From the NCBI RefSeq assembly GCF_016545825.1, contig NC_052616.1, positions 11,594,001 through 11,658,000 of the forward strand: a DNA stretch of 64,000 bases, read 5' to 3'. Numbering within the stretch: the first letter of the stretch is position 1; the number at the start of each line of letters is the position of its first letter. This stretch comes from Eucalyptus grandis. Taxonomy: Eukaryota; Streptophyta; Magnoliopsida; Myrtales; Myrtaceae. The position numbers and the translations under genes are program-made. This document shows positions 1 to 11,482 of this stretch, one piece after another. The notes beneath the pieces are model-generated. The model saw nothing but the letters and a program-made list of their open reading frames with translations. It had not been told where the DNA came from and made no database searches.

Positions 1-756
1 TATGTTATTTTCTATTAAATTTTACCGTTAAATTATTGAATTGGATGACACATGAAAGTTGATGAATGTTTCGGTTTAAGATTTTAACCTTCGTTTATCA
101 CATGTATATTGGTTTGTGATATTTTACGGTATTGATCTAATTTAATGAATATTAACGGATTATAAATTTATCACAAATACATCAATTTGAGATTTTCTAT
201 GGTAAAAAAAATAGTTTGGTGGTCAAAAATTAGTTTATTATAAATTTGTCATAAATGTGGATTAATTAGTTTGAGATAAATTTATCAAAAATATATAAAT
301 TTAATATTTTTTCATGGTATTAACAAAAAAATTGATTTTTAAAGATACATTGAAGTGTTATATTGACACTAAATTTTTTCTAATTAGGTGACAAGTGTCT
401 AGGATATTTTTTAAATAAAGTCATTTTACAAAATTTTGCAATACTCATAGTTTCATCGTTTTAAAGTGACTTGATATTTTTGAGCTTTACTCAATTGAAG
501 ATACTTTGAAAATTTAAAATATCTGAAATCAAGGCACAAAATCGTATATGATTTTTAAGTGCTGATGTTCAAGAGCAAAGTTTCTGAACCCAATAAAGCA
601 AAGTTCATGTCAATAGCCATGCTTCCATAATGTATATATTAGGAAAATTCTAAATAAGAGCATGAATTAAACCTTATTTCAAATAAGAGCTTGAATATTC
701 TCATTTTTAGATAAGGGTTTAAATAGATTTTATTTCGAATAAGGGATTAGAGTGAC
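1..756. other. AT-rich upstream flank of helicase copy 1
   Basis: No gene is visible. The stretch shares dispersed matches with 35040-35610, upstream of helicase copy 2, for example a 'caaaatcgtatgtgattttt'-type segment near 537-560 that recurs near 35500 and 25010. It is therefore part of the duplicated unit rather than unique sequence. Repeated 'cttatttcaaataag'-like words occur around 640-750. The short ORFs here look random. Confidence 0.5.
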
Positions 757-759
757 TAT

Positions 760-1551
760 GGGCCCATTTGGTTTGGCTTTGGGAAAATACCTTTGAGAGA
801 ATGTAAATACCTTTGAGGTAAATGGATTTTCCGAAATGCTAGACTCATTTGGTAAACATATATTTGAAAAGCCATTTAGTGTGACCAAATTAGGTTTTTT
901 AGTTCTAGTATTTTTAAAATTGCAAAAAAGAACCAATGACTATATAAAATTTTACATTTTCATGTTGAGAGTAATGCAAAAATATATATTAGTAAATTTA
1001 TTTAAAAATTATATTATAAGAATTTGATTATAGATTAGATGCAAAGCTCAACTTTTAGCCTAAGGTTCTTTTAGGTTTGTTTTCAACTTTGAATAATTTT
1101 TTTAATTATTGTAGTATTAATCATCTCCATTAATTAATGATCATTCTAGTGTATTGATAAAAGTTGGGCTATTGATTGTCAAAAGATAAAAATGACAAAA
1201 AAAAAAAAAAAAAATGAAGGTGAACTCAATATTTGCAAAGGGTTTTTATTATTTTTTAAAAAATAAAAATAAAATCCGATGAAACTTCGTCGCCGATCAA
1301 CGGTGGTTAGGGTATGGGGAAGATAATTGGTTTAAAAAAGAAAAGAAAAAGAAGTCAACGGATGAATAGTTGATGTAGATTTGCATTTCCAAAATGTTGA
1401 AAGCCCAAAGCATGTCCCTTGCTTTGGGCTTTTAGCATTTCGAAGGTCAATATTTGGCCATGACACCTTCAAATCTTGAACCAAGCATCTAATTTTTTTT
1501 TTTTTTTTTTCCAATGGGCTTTCCCAAGGGAATGCTAAACCAAACGGGGCC
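760..1551. mobile_element. Non-autonomous TIR DNA element (Harbinger/Tourist-like)
   Basis: The left end reads GGGCCCATTTGGTTTGGC. The reverse complement of the right end reads GGCCCCGTTTGGTTTAGC, giving imperfect terminal inverted repeats. TAT lies immediately outside both ends (757-759 and 1552-1554), consistent with a 3-bp target-site duplication. There is no transposase; the interior is AT-rich with poly-A and poly-T runs. A 3-bp duplication with GGGCC-type ends suggests the PIF/Harbinger group, but CACTA elements also make 3-bp duplications. Confidence 0.6.
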
Positions 1552-2602
1552 TATGTCAATTTCAAATAAAGGCTTGACTTTCAATTGGTCAAATGTAGTT
1601 TTGTGACTTACCTCTTTTTTTTATTTATTTATTTTTTTTTAAATTATTCTTCGTTGGTCTTAAGCAATGGCCAACAATTGGCAATGCCCAAAGAGGGATG
1701 GGTGAGCCCGATCTATTTAGGGCCACCCTTGCTGGCCACAGGTGAGGGATGGCTAGGTGAAGAGAAAATAAAGAAAATTTAAAATTTAAAAAATTAAAAT
1801 TAAAATTAAAATTTCGTTTGATGAAAATGCTATTGACAAGCAAGAACATACTCTTACTCATAACTGGGGAAAATTCTAAAGGGCCCGAAGTGCCTTTAAT
1901 TTTTGAAATAAAAACTTAAAATGAACCTTGTCTCAAATAAAAGTATAAAATGTTATCATTTTTTTTTTTTAATGAAGATTTGAAGGAACATTATTTTCAA
2001 ATAAAATGTGAAGTAGTCATATCTATTTCAAAGAATGACCTATACTCACCAGATGGTTAAGAGCATTTTGTCCTTTACTTTTTCTTATTTTCTTCCATTT
2101 TTTTTGCTTTTTTTTTCATTTTTTTTTTCTTTAAAAAAGAAAAAGAAAGGCTAAAACTGAAAAAAACGAAAAGAAAAATACATGTAGGAGCGCAGCAGCC
2201 AACCCTCTCTATGGGTTTTTTTTTTTTTTTTTTTAGGGTCAATTATTTAAAAAAAAAATTAGTCTTTTTTTTAATTTGTTTTATTTATCGAATAAAAGAG
2301 AAAAAGGAAAAAAAGGGAAGAAAACAAGAAAATGTAAAGGACGAAAATACCCTTAAGCATACAAACACCATCATTTTAGACCCTTATTTGAAAAAATAAA
2401 CGCATTTAGTCCACATTTGAGATAACATTCACTTCAAATTCTTATTTGGAAAAATAAAGGCACTTTGAGCTAGTATTTGGAATTTTGGTCTTGAGGCCCT
2501 TAGATTAAGATAGTCATCAAGGTTTTATTTGACATAAAGTCCATTCAGACCCTTATTTGAAAAATTAGGACACTCCTTGTCCTTATTTGAAATTTTTACC
2601 TG
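1552..2602. other. Intergenic sequence upstream of helicase copy 1
   Basis: AT-rich sequence with several poly-T and poly-A tracts and no convincing gene. From about 2190 ('ccaaccctctctatg') to the TATA box it is collinear with 50694-51055 upstream of helicase copy 3. That marks this part as shared promoter-proximal sequence. Words of the type 'cccttatttgaaaaat' recur in it. Confidence 0.6.
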
Positions 2603-2613
2603 TATATATATAA
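2603..2613 (+). promoter_or_regulatory. TATA box of helicase copy 1
   Basis: A perfect TATATATATAA lies about 98 nt upstream of the ATG at 2711. It is followed by a CT/GA-rich leader ('tctctcgagctcac'). The same box and spacing occur before copy 3 (51056-51066) and are missing before pseudogene copy 2. Confidence 0.75.
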
Positions 2614-2710
2614 CGCGCGCTCGCATGGCTCTTTCTCTCGAGCTCACTATCAACTCGAGAGAGAGACGAGATTGCTCTCTTGTCCTTTCCTCATCTCTTT
2701 GGATTCGGTA

Positions 2711-5700
2711 ATGGCGACGTCCTCGATGGCAAGGCCAGTTCCGGCGACCCGATCGCGCCCGCCGGCGGCGGCGGCATTCGAGACGGCGCCAGGCGTGGAG
2801 GCCGTGTCGAGCTTCGACAGCATGGGCCTGGGCGACGATGTCCTCCGTGGGATCTACGGCCACGGGTTCGACAAGCCCTCGGCGATTCAACAGCGAGCCG
2901 TGGTCCCCATTGTCCGAGGCCGAGACGTGATCGCTCAGGCGCAATCCGGCACGGGCAAGACCTCCACCTTTGCTCTCGCGTCTTGCCAGATCGTGGACAC
3001 CTCCAGAAGAGAGTACGCGATCCTCTTCGTGAGCGGAGACCCTTCTTTTACTATCGATTTTCTTGTGGAATTAGGTTGAGGCATGTTATGCGTTTTGCTT
3101 TGGAGGGTAAGATGAGTTATTAACATTATAGAGCTCAAACTATGACACCACGGATTAATAATAAATAAGGCAAACCCTCTCTCTCCCTCTCTCTCTCGAA
3201 TTTCTAGCGTAACGAAATTCGATCGCTCTGACAGGAAGAATTTTTGATTTTCGGCCTCGTTAACTAAAGAATTTGAGATGTTCTGATGTTGAGGCAGAGG
3301 GATGTTGGCTTTTAGTTTTACCATCGCCCCTCGGATGGCCCTGAAAGAAGTTCAAGCCTTAGTCTATGGAATTTGTTCATGAACTTTGTTTTGAGAAGCT
3401 TTCTTTGGAATTAAGCGTAGCCTGAGTTTATGCACTTATTCAGGTTATATATGTATATTATATCGGAATGTTTAAGTGGGTCCTCTTAACTAAATATTTT
3501 AGGCACTTGCAAGGCATGAAAGGTTTTCTTCATTATCAAGGAAAACGAATAGTTTTACTCTTACATTATTGATTCTATATAACAGGAGCATTAGTATAAT
3601 TGAAACTGCAATGTGGGTTTGCTTATTTGTGTAGCAAATATCCTGGATGCACTCGTCAACAAGCTCTTATTATTAAGTATCCGTGACTCTGTTGCTTGTA
3701 TTTTGTTGATTTTTCAAGCTACCCTTGTTTATTTGGCTCTCTGAAAGTTGCAATTTGAATTTGGTTGCTGCCTTGTAGCCTTCGATTTTGTCTTAGCTAA
3801 TTTGCTTCCTTCATGTTCTGTTCAGTGTGCAAGTGCTGATTTTGTCACCTACGAGGGATTTGGTGAGTCAGACGGAGAGAGTTGTGCTGGCTATTGGTTA
3901 TTACAGGAACGTGCTAGCCCATGCATGCGTTGGAGGCAAGAGCATGGGTGAAGATATCCGGAAATTGGAGCACGGAGTTCATGTTGTGTCCGGAACTCCG
4001 GGCAGGGTGCTTGACATGATAAAGAGGAGAACTCTTCGCACCAGAGCCATCAAACTCCTAGTCCTTGTGAGTGCACTACATCACCTCCTTTGACTTCGGA
4101 TCCTGTTAAGTTTCCTTCTGCTTTCTGCAAAACAAGTTCTCTCTATTCACTTACCTATATTTTTGCCAGGATGAAGCTGATGAGTTGCTGAGCCGAGGAT
4201 TTAAGGATCAAATCTACGATGTTTACAGATTCCTTCCTCCGGAGATTCAGGTTGCCTGTCCTTCATGTTGAATCAATGTAGTGGTAGTAAAGATGACTTC
4301 TTTTACGCAATAACCCCAGTAATGGTCCCTAGTATTCTCACCCCTCGGCCTAATTCCATTGCATTATCCTAATAAAAACCGAATGCCATTACTTCTTTTT
4401 AAGTCCAATCTAAGAAAGGGTGGGATCCAATTTCAGCTTTCTCTTTCATGATTGGCAATGGAATGCTCTTCACTTTTCGATCATCATCAATCTAGATAGT
4501 CATCCCTTCTCCACCTCAGCTGATTCTTAGAATTTCCAAAAGGTCTTTCTGCTTTAGTCAACATGCTGCGAGATGAAGCGTCTAAGTTTTATGGGATTCA
4601 AAATTTGACGGGAGATCTGGAATTTTCTTTCCTCCTTTCTGCTCCTTAATTTCTACATGATTTGGACATTAGAGCATGTACGAGGTGAATAAAACGGTCG
4701 TCTTTTGGCTTCACACTTCTACTATGAATAGGGACACTTGCTTTTTTCCTCGTCTTGTCTGTTGAGTAGCGGATTTTTTGCCACGACGAGACATGCTTCT
4801 CTCCCCATAAAGCGCACTTTGTAATTTTCAGCGCATTGCTATGATTTGCTTCGTCCTAAATTAAATCAGTTTTTAGGGAGTCGCTCTTACACGTTCATGT
4901 ACGCAACTGGCTAATGCATGAGTGGCATTCTCTGCAGGTTGTCTTAGTTTCAGCGACCCTCCCCACTGAGATATTAGAGATGACAGGAAGATTCATGACC
5001 GATCCCATAAGGATTGTTGTGAAGCGCGATGAGTTGATGCTGGAGGTGAGCTACATTGGGTTAGTTGCATTTGATGGCGGCTAGGGATCATGAGATTCTT
5101 CTGATGCCATCCTTCCTTTACTTCGTATGGTTGCAGCGCGTCGACCAGTACATGGTGCCAGTGGAAAGAGAAGACTGGAAATTTGACACTCTGTGCGATC
5201 TATACGACAACTGCCCCATAAGCCAAGGAGTTGTATTCTGCAACACTAAGCGGAAGGTACGACCCCAACCACGTTGGGTTCCACACTTGAGGTGGAACAT
5301 AAACATCTCGATGACTTAGAGATCGTGAAGACCTCTACTGCTCTATTTCTCTTTGATCTATATTTTGTGCTGTGGCTCTTCATGTCTTCCTTATATTTGT
5401 CGAGCAGGTGGAGTGGCTTGCAGAAAAGATGCGTGATTCTAACTTCACTGTGTCTTTCATGCACGGGGACATGCCTCAAAAGGAGAGAGATGCAGTAATG
5501 GCTGGATTTCGATCTGGGGCGACTCGGTTGATGATCACCACCGATGTGTGGGCTCGAGGGATTGATGTTGAGCAGGTTAGTCCTGAAAATTAACATCGCA
5601 ATAATGCAGATGATGACATTCTACTGTTTTTGTCTGCTGTGTGCATCAACTCATTCGTAGGTCGGATGCTTGCTTTTTCGGAAGGCCAAATTTCTTATTT

Positions 5701-6100
5701 TCCTGTTGCGCCACGACCATTTAGTTGCGCGAGTGGACGACTGAATCGTTCTCAATACACTCTGTAGGTTTGTCTCGTTGTCAACTATGATCTTCCCAAC
5801 AGCAGAGAGCTGTACGTCCATCGGGCCGGTCGAGTAGGCCGTTTTGGGCGGAAGGTAACCATTATGAACCTTGAACTGGAGGCAACGACAATCCTATTTT
5901 CAGTTTTTGTTCTTGCCGTTGGTATAACGACAAATCTCTCATCGACATTGCAATTTACAAATGCCAATCCGCATCTGCTTTTGCAGGGTGTTGTGGTAAA
6001 TTTTGTCAAAGACAAGGAGATCCAGATTCTTAGAGACATAGAGCAGTATTATGGCACCAACATATGCGAATGTCCGGAGGACCCTGCCGATATAATATGA
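2711..6100 (+). CDS. eIF4A-III-like DEAD-box ATP-dependent RNA helicase, copy 1 (intact, 8 exons)
   Basis: Exons by GT-AG borders: 2711-3012, 3826-4066, 4170-4250, 4938-5045, 5137-5256, 5408-5575, 5768-5854 and 5987-6100. They total 1221 nt and encode 406 aa, close to the usual ~400 aa of eIF4A proteins. Motifs in order: Q motif [10 protein letters not shown] (~52-61), Walker A AQSGTGKT (77-84), PTRD (109-112), GG (137-138), TPGR (158-161), DEAD (182-185), SAT (213-215), ARGID (333-337) and HRAGRVGR (358-365). Stretches such as [36 protein letters not shown] and ILRDIEQYY point to eIF4A-III, the exon-junction-complex helicase, rather than the translation factors eIF4A-I/II. Motif VI (HRAGRVGR where HRIGRSGR is usual) and the C-terminus ([10 protein letters not shown]) are divergent, so this is probably a lineage-specific paralog. 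The ATG has a good context (gtaATGGCG) and a TATA box upstream. Expression cannot be judged from sequence. Confidence 0.92.
3178..3200 (+). repeat. CT microsatellite in intron 1 of helicase copy 1
   Basis: Short interrupted CT run in intron 1. The same site holds a longer run in copy 3 (about 51649-51691) and a 55-nt pure run in copy 2 (36205-36259). Confidence 0.8.
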
Positions 6101-7070
6101 CAAGATAACAGTGGGTACACTTAAAAAGGCCGCGTGAGGTTCGGTTATTAGTCTATAGCTTTACTGCCGACCCATATATTATCGCATTGTTTGATCTTTT
6201 CAAAACTTGGAAGCAATTGGGTTGTGTTTGGAATGTTTAATTCGAGGGTTCTATGTTAGTTTTTCGAGTTCCGATCCTTGAATATGGGCTCCTACACACA
6301 TTTTGTCCACCTTCGCATTGATATTTAACTTCCCTTAAGATGAAGTGGTGATCGACATCATCAATTTCCTCACCCTTTCCCAAATAAATAAGTCCAAGGC
6401 GTTGACTTCTGGGTGTTCACTAACCTTCGATTCTCATCGAGGCGTCTAAAACTCTTTGCTAAACTCGCACCAAAAATATCACGTCTTTCACCCCTGCTTA
6501 ACGTGAAAACCTTACGCTCCAAAGTTACCATCCAAAGTTGGAGTTTCTGGTTAATAAAAAGTATTCTTCCTGGTGCTTTTTGATCTCCATTTTTCACCAA
6601 GGTATCATTGGGACTTCTGCTCTTGCTAAGCCAGCGCCAACTCTTATCATCTTTAAGCTACTCAGCAGAAAACCCTTGAGATTCTAAAAGTTTTCAGCGA
6701 GGTTGGATATGAACGATTGTCTTTGACCCACTAAACACGTGAATGTAATGAGAGATTTACGTTGCCCGTTCGGGTTTAATACCCTTGCGTGGTTTGGAAA
6801 TACAAACACTTGTGCACGTTGTTACTTGAGCCCATTCCCCGTAGAATTTTCTTAATTTTTAAGTTGAAATCTGAGATAGGAAAAGAGTTAACCTTGTGCT
6901 GGGGACAAGTGCAGCAGGAGCTCACTTGAGTGTCATAACTTTTTTTTGCTCACTTAAGTGCGAAAAAATTTGAAAAATCAATCAGTTAGATGCGATAAGC
7001 GATTTGTCTCATCGGAAAATTTGACGTGGACGTCGGTCGTCCTACGTGACATTACTGTCGTGTCGTTACC
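6101..7070. other. 3' flank of helicase copy 1 (duplicated)
   Basis: Noncoding sequence collinear with 39170-40200 (after copy 2) and 54857-55824 (after copy 3). An AATAAA at 6383-6388 is a possible polyadenylation signal, and further AATAAA-like words lie near 6553. The last ~200 nt carry 'cacttgagtgtcataac' and 'cactTaagtgcgaaaa' style words typical of repeat DNA. No ORF is conserved among the three copies. Confidence 0.6.
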
Positions 7071-7849
7071 TCGGGTGCACCACATATGGCTCGGTTGATG
7101 GTTTATTAAGTTTAGACTTAACTCAAGCTCTCCCAAACCCTTACCAATTTGCGACTTAGAGTTCAAGTTATTAATATGCAAATGATTTTTATATAGGAGT
7201 TGCTATTAATCGATTTATGATGGGTCGATTTAATACCAAAGTGAAGTATAGTGAGAAATACCTTACCTCTACGAACTAATGATTAAATGAATTTAGGGAC
7301 TTGATTACGCTAAATTAATCTAATGCTTTTTGGATACATTTTGGCATTTATTTGAAAAATATTTTGCAGGCGGTATGAATTGATTTTAGGTGGTATGAAT
7401 TGATTTTAACTCTATCTCCTAACATTTAAGGTACAACTATTATTGAACACTCAATAAAGCATGGCAATCGATAAATTGCAAATATAGGGAGTAAATACTT
7501 ACCTCGATGCAACGCAAACATCTGCAACAAATATTAATTAGAAACACGTGTTCAACTGAAATGTGACATCTAATTATCACTCAATCACTCAACTTTTTTT
7601 TTTTTTAGGATTTTAGCTTAGTTAAATAAAAGCTAAACTACATGATGCGCAAAAATAGTTTATATTAACATGACATGTGACTTTCAATTAACATTCAAAC
7701 TATATGACACTCGGTTTTAAATTAATCACCGAACACTAATGATAGACAATGATTAATATGTAACCATTATACTTGACATGCACATGATATTCACTTATTT
7801 AAATGAAAGCTAAACTACATGCAATGCATGCAAGGACGTACACAAATAG
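7071..7849 (-). mobile_element. Old Tat/Ogre-type LTR remnant beside helicase copy 1
   Basis: Starting at 'gggtgcaccac' this stretch aligns by eye, with many substitutions, to the LTR at 48144 onward. Shared words include 'gcgactta', 'atgcaaatgat', the block around 'tagga gt..c..ctaat' and 'ttttgcaggc'. The same remnant follows copy 2 (40203-40735) and copy 3 (55825-56553), so it predates the duplications. It is cut off at about 7850 by the LINE poly-A tail. Confidence 0.6.
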
Positions 7850-8088
7850 TTTTTTTTTTGGTAAAATGTAAGATATATATTGAGGAAGAGCCAAATGTAC
7901 AAAAGATCTCATCACCAGGAACTTTCACTCCAAATGTAGGAACAAAAGGAGTGGAATGGTGACGAGATGTAAAAGCCCCATAACAAGGCACAACCACTAC
8001 AACACCAAGACAAAACAAAGCACGGCTAGGTCAACCGGCTACCAAACACGACAAATGCAAGGAAGAGGCCACCGTCAGATCGAACTAC

Positions 8089-8870
8089 CTATGGGTCCCC
8101 AGTGAAAATAATCGGGTCTAGGCCCCAACTTCTCTGCAACCTTTTGTTTATGAAATTATCTTTGACGTTCCTGAAGGTGATAGTCTTGTCTCGGACCACT
8201 TTGAAGAGGTGGTTCTTCATGGTCGGAACCAAGAGTGGCTGGTCTCTAAATATGATGTTATTCTTATTTTTCCAAATGATATGACAAAGTGCGCCAAAGG
8301 AAAAACAGGCTGTGCATTTGTAGAAATCTTTACCCATCAAATAGGTAGAACTTCCGATGGGCATATTCCTACAAAACACACAGGCAGCACTTCCAATTAT
8401 ACTATAGGACAGAAGAAGAGCCTGGGTTGGAAGCTTGCGCTTGGCCATGAGCCAAAGATTGAGTTGATAGCGAGGCACTATGGTGTTGTCCCACACGAAA
8501 GAGTACCAATGGACCCGCATTCTCTTCTTCCTGATGAAGTTCCATGCTGTTGCCATAGTGAACTGGCCCGAAGAGCTTTCACGCTAGTAGCAACGATCCA
8601 GGACACCCGCCAGGACCGGGAGAGGATGACCCCACGATTCAAGCACCGTCATGAGAGCTTGGCCAGCATTTGAGAAGAGGTCAGCAACACAGGCTTCCTA
8701 GAGAGCCCTGAGCTGTAGATAAGAGAATATGAGAAGATCAGGTTCAAGGGCCCTCTAGGGTGCCAATTGTCAAACCAAAAAGAGGTTGTTTGGCCATTGC
8801 CAATTTTCCAGTAGAAGGCCATCCGGAAATCCCTTCTTAGGTTCAACAAGCTCTTCCAGGCTTAGGATCC
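8089..8870 (-). pseudogene. LINE A ORF2 C-terminus (zf-RVT region)
   Basis: Minus-strand translation gives the C-terminal domain of plant LINE ORF2. It contains AFYWKIGNGQTTSFWFDNW (8849-8649) and later RVHWYSFVW.., PRYQLNLWL, KLPTQALLLSY and a cysteine pair CVFC (8556-8089), the zf-RVT signature. An in-frame stop replaces the first tryptophan expected in KPTFGSWAWKSLL near 8864, and a frame break separates the two segments. It continues the RT ORF across the TIR insertion at 8887-9510. Confidence 0.8.
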
Positions 8871-8886
8871 AAATGTTGGCTTCCTA

Positions 8887-9510
8887 GGGCCTGCATGTTT
8901 TCGTTCTTTTTTATTTTTATTTTTTTATGAATAGAAATTTTGTTTTTTTTGTTCCCGGGAACAAAAATAGAACAGAAACGCGTTTGTTTGCATTTTTGTT
9001 CAAAATCAGATTTTTTGTTCCAAAAACACAGAAAGAACAGAAATGAGAAACAAAAAAAAAATTTGTTTCTTACTCCAAAACACTTTTGAAGAAACACTTC
9101 TCTCTTCTATTTTCTTCTTTTTTTTCTTTCGCCGGTCCGGCCTCGGCCATGGCCGGCGACACCGTCGAGGGTCGGCGACCTTGCTGGCGTCGCCGGCCCC
9201 GGGCCGAGGCCGAGCCTCGCCGTGGCGGGCGAGGCTGCCGGGTCGGCCGGTCGCCGAAGGCCGACGACCGGCTGAAAGAAAAAAAATAAAAAGAAAGGAA
9301 AAAGGAAAAATAAAATAGAAATATTAAAAAATTAAAAGAAACAAAAAAAGAATATAATTTACCAAACGTGTTTCTATGCATTTTTTATTCCCGGAACAAA
9401 TTTACCAAATGCATCTTTTGGTCAAAAATTGTTCCCAGGAATGTAAAACATTTTTTTCTATTTCTGTTCCTGGAACAATTTTTGAACAGAAACGTTACCA
9501 AACGCACCCG
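8887..9510. mobile_element. TIR element inserted in LINE A, with GC-rich core
   Basis: The element splits a continuous LINE reading frame (..FWVAS before it, KPTFGS.. after it), which fixes the insertion site. The ends are GGGCCTGCATGTTTTCGTTC on the left and, in reverse complement, GGGTGCGTTTGGTAACGTTT on the right. CTA flanks both sides (8884-8886 and 9511-9513), consistent with a 3-bp target duplication. Subterminal 'gttcccgggaac'/'gttcctggaac' words occur. The core (~9130-9285) is GC-rich and unlike its surroundings, perhaps captured host sequence. No transposase is present. Confidence 0.6.
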
Positions 9511-9731
9511 CTAGCAACCCAAAAGTTCTTGTTTTTTAAGAAAGTGGAATGGACCCATCTACACCATAGCGCTTCCTTGTCAGAGAACAAGAGCCAGATA
9601 TGCTTTAGCATGGCGGCTTTATTGCAATCCCGGAGCGTACTGATACCTAGTCCTCCTTCATCCTCTAGAAGGCAAACTTCATCCCAGGCTACCTTAGCAC
9701 CACCCCTGCTTAGGTTCGGATCTTTCCACAT
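9495..9731 (-). pseudogene. LINE A ORF2 segment between RT and zf-RVT
   Basis: The minus-strand frame has the conserved LINE segment MWKDPNLSRGGAKVAWDEVC.., with GGLGISTLRDCNKAAMLKH and LWCRWVH. It ends at FWVAS, where the TIR element begins. It follows directly on the RT ORF with one break in frame. Confidence 0.85.
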
Positions 9732-9734
9732 GAA

Positions 9735-10544
9735 TTATCTGAGGATTTTCTCTATCTGGTCCACCACAGCTATAGGTAAAACAAAAACACTAGCCCAATA
9801 GGTTTGTATAGCATGAAGAACTAACTTGATAAGGTGAATCCGACCAGCAAGAGAGAGGAATCGGTGGGTCCAAGACTGAACCCTTGTAGTGATACGGTTG
9901 ACAAGGGCACAACAGTTTGCTTTGCTGATCCTCAAAGTGATAATGGGAACCCCCAGGTATTGAACTGGCAAGCTCCCTTCTCGAAAGCCCAACTCCAAGA
10001 GAATATTATTCCTTAAGGAGGGTGCGCCACCCGCCAAAAAAATTTCACTCTTGCACGGGTTAGGACAAAGGCCACTCCAAGAGGAAAAGATATGAAGACC
10101 TTCCTTAAGGAGAGCCATTGTAGGAAGATGAGCCTCACAAAAAAAGAAGACATCATCCGCAAAAAAGAGATGTGAAAGACCAACTGCCTTGCAGCTCCAG
10201 AAGAACTTGAAATTAGGCCTCGAAGAGTACCTAAGAATGATCCATGAAAGCACCTCCATAACCATAGTGAAAAGGTAAGGAGAGATGCGATCACCTTGGC
10301 GGAGACCTTGACCGCTCGCAAAGAACCCGTGGAGCTCTCCATTCAAAGCAATTGAAAATTTAGGTGTGCATACACAAGTCATAATAAGTCGAGTCAAAGA
10401 CTGAGGGAAGCCAAAGGTTAGCAACACACTTTCGAGGAAGTCCCAATCCACAGTATTATAGGCTTTCTTGAAGTCCACATTTTTCGCACATTTATGGAGA
10501 TAAGGCTCAAGGTGGAAGCTAGAGAACAGCTCCTGAGCTAGCAA
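9735..10544 (-). pseudogene. LINE A reverse transcriptase domain
   Basis: A 269-codon open stretch on the minus strand covers most of the LINE RT fingers and palm. It has VDFKKAYNTVDWDFLESVL, GLRQGDRISPYLF, the catalytic FADD box (LFFADDVFFF) and YLGVPI. The active-site aspartates are present, but upstream and downstream frames are broken, so no full ORF2 can be made. The N-terminal RT part (GKALGPDGFTTEFFK) lies at 11013-10813 in another frame. Confidence 0.9.
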
Positions 10545-10812
10545 GATATTGTCCCTGATCCGCCTGCCTTTTACAAAAGTAGTCTAAAAAGGGCTTATCG
10601 TGCTCTTCAAAGCTAGGGCCACCCGATTAGCTAGCACCTTTGTAATACACTTGTAAATAGTGTTGTAGCAGGCGATAGGCCTATAATCCTCCACAGAAGT
10701 GGCGTTGAACACTTTAGGAACCATCACCAAGATGGTATTGTTAATCTCCTTAAGAGTTTTCGGAGGTGAAAAAATCCATCATTGCAGCCGTTACTAAAGG
10801 ACCAACCATGTC

Positions 10813-11444
10813 CTAGTTTTCTTTGAAGAACTCCGTTGTGAAACCATCCGGCCCAAGTGCCTTTCCCCTAGGCAAGGAGAAGATAGTGTCCTGGATCTCC
10901 AACTCTATAACCGGCCGAGCAAGGAGCGCAGCCTGATCAATTGAGAGTGGATGGTGGATAACCTCCTTCAAGTCCTCCAGCGAAGGTCTAACGAGCTCCC
11001 CTTGCGGCGCCAAGAGGTCCTCAAAGAACTCTACAAATCACCGTTGCATTAGCTGTGGCTCAGTCACCGGGTTCCCCAAAAGTCGAGGATGGAAAGGACT
11101 CTGTTTCTCAAATGTCTTTTGTTGACATATTGGTGGAAGAACTTGGTATTGCGGTCTCCCTCCCTGAGCCATCTGATCCTGGACTTCTGCCTGAAGAATG
11201 ACTCCTCCAAGGAATGCAACTCTGCAAGGATACGTCTTTGGTTCTTTTCCACCTTAGCAAGGTCAATAGAAAATGGATTTAGCTGCAAGTCTGCCTGAGT
11301 GGACTCCAACGTCTTCCGTGCATCAAGAGTTCTGGCGGAGATATTAGAGAATGAATCTTTATTGAGCTGTTTGAGCTGACATTTAAGAGCCTTGAGCTTA
11401 GAAACAAGCCTATACATAGGGACTCCACCCTCGGTGCATCCCAC
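10813..11444 (-). pseudogene. LINE A linker and RT N-terminus
   Basis: Two broken minus-strand segments. 11444-11064 is the helical linker between endonuclease and RT, with RIRWLREGDRNTKFFHQ, a strongly conserved plant-LINE stretch. 11013-10813 is the start of RT with LPRGKALGPDGFTTEFFK. They are separated by frame changes. Confidence 0.85.
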
Positions 11445-11482
11445 ACTTGCGAGACAATCTCGTTGAACTCCGAGTGCTTCAT

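Noticed and set aside
2672..2710. Upstream in-frame extension of helicase exon 1
   Set aside because: It begins at a non-ATG codon and lies in the leader. The ATG at 2711 has good context and gives the expected eIF4A-III length.
2525..2944. 139-aa open frame antisense to helicase exon 1
   Set aside because: Mirror frame of GC-rich exon 1; the helicase frame on the plus strand explains the openness.
8209..8673. 154-aa open frame on the plus strand
   Set aside because: Antisense shadow of the LINE zf-RVT region, which shows clear domain motifs on the minus strand.
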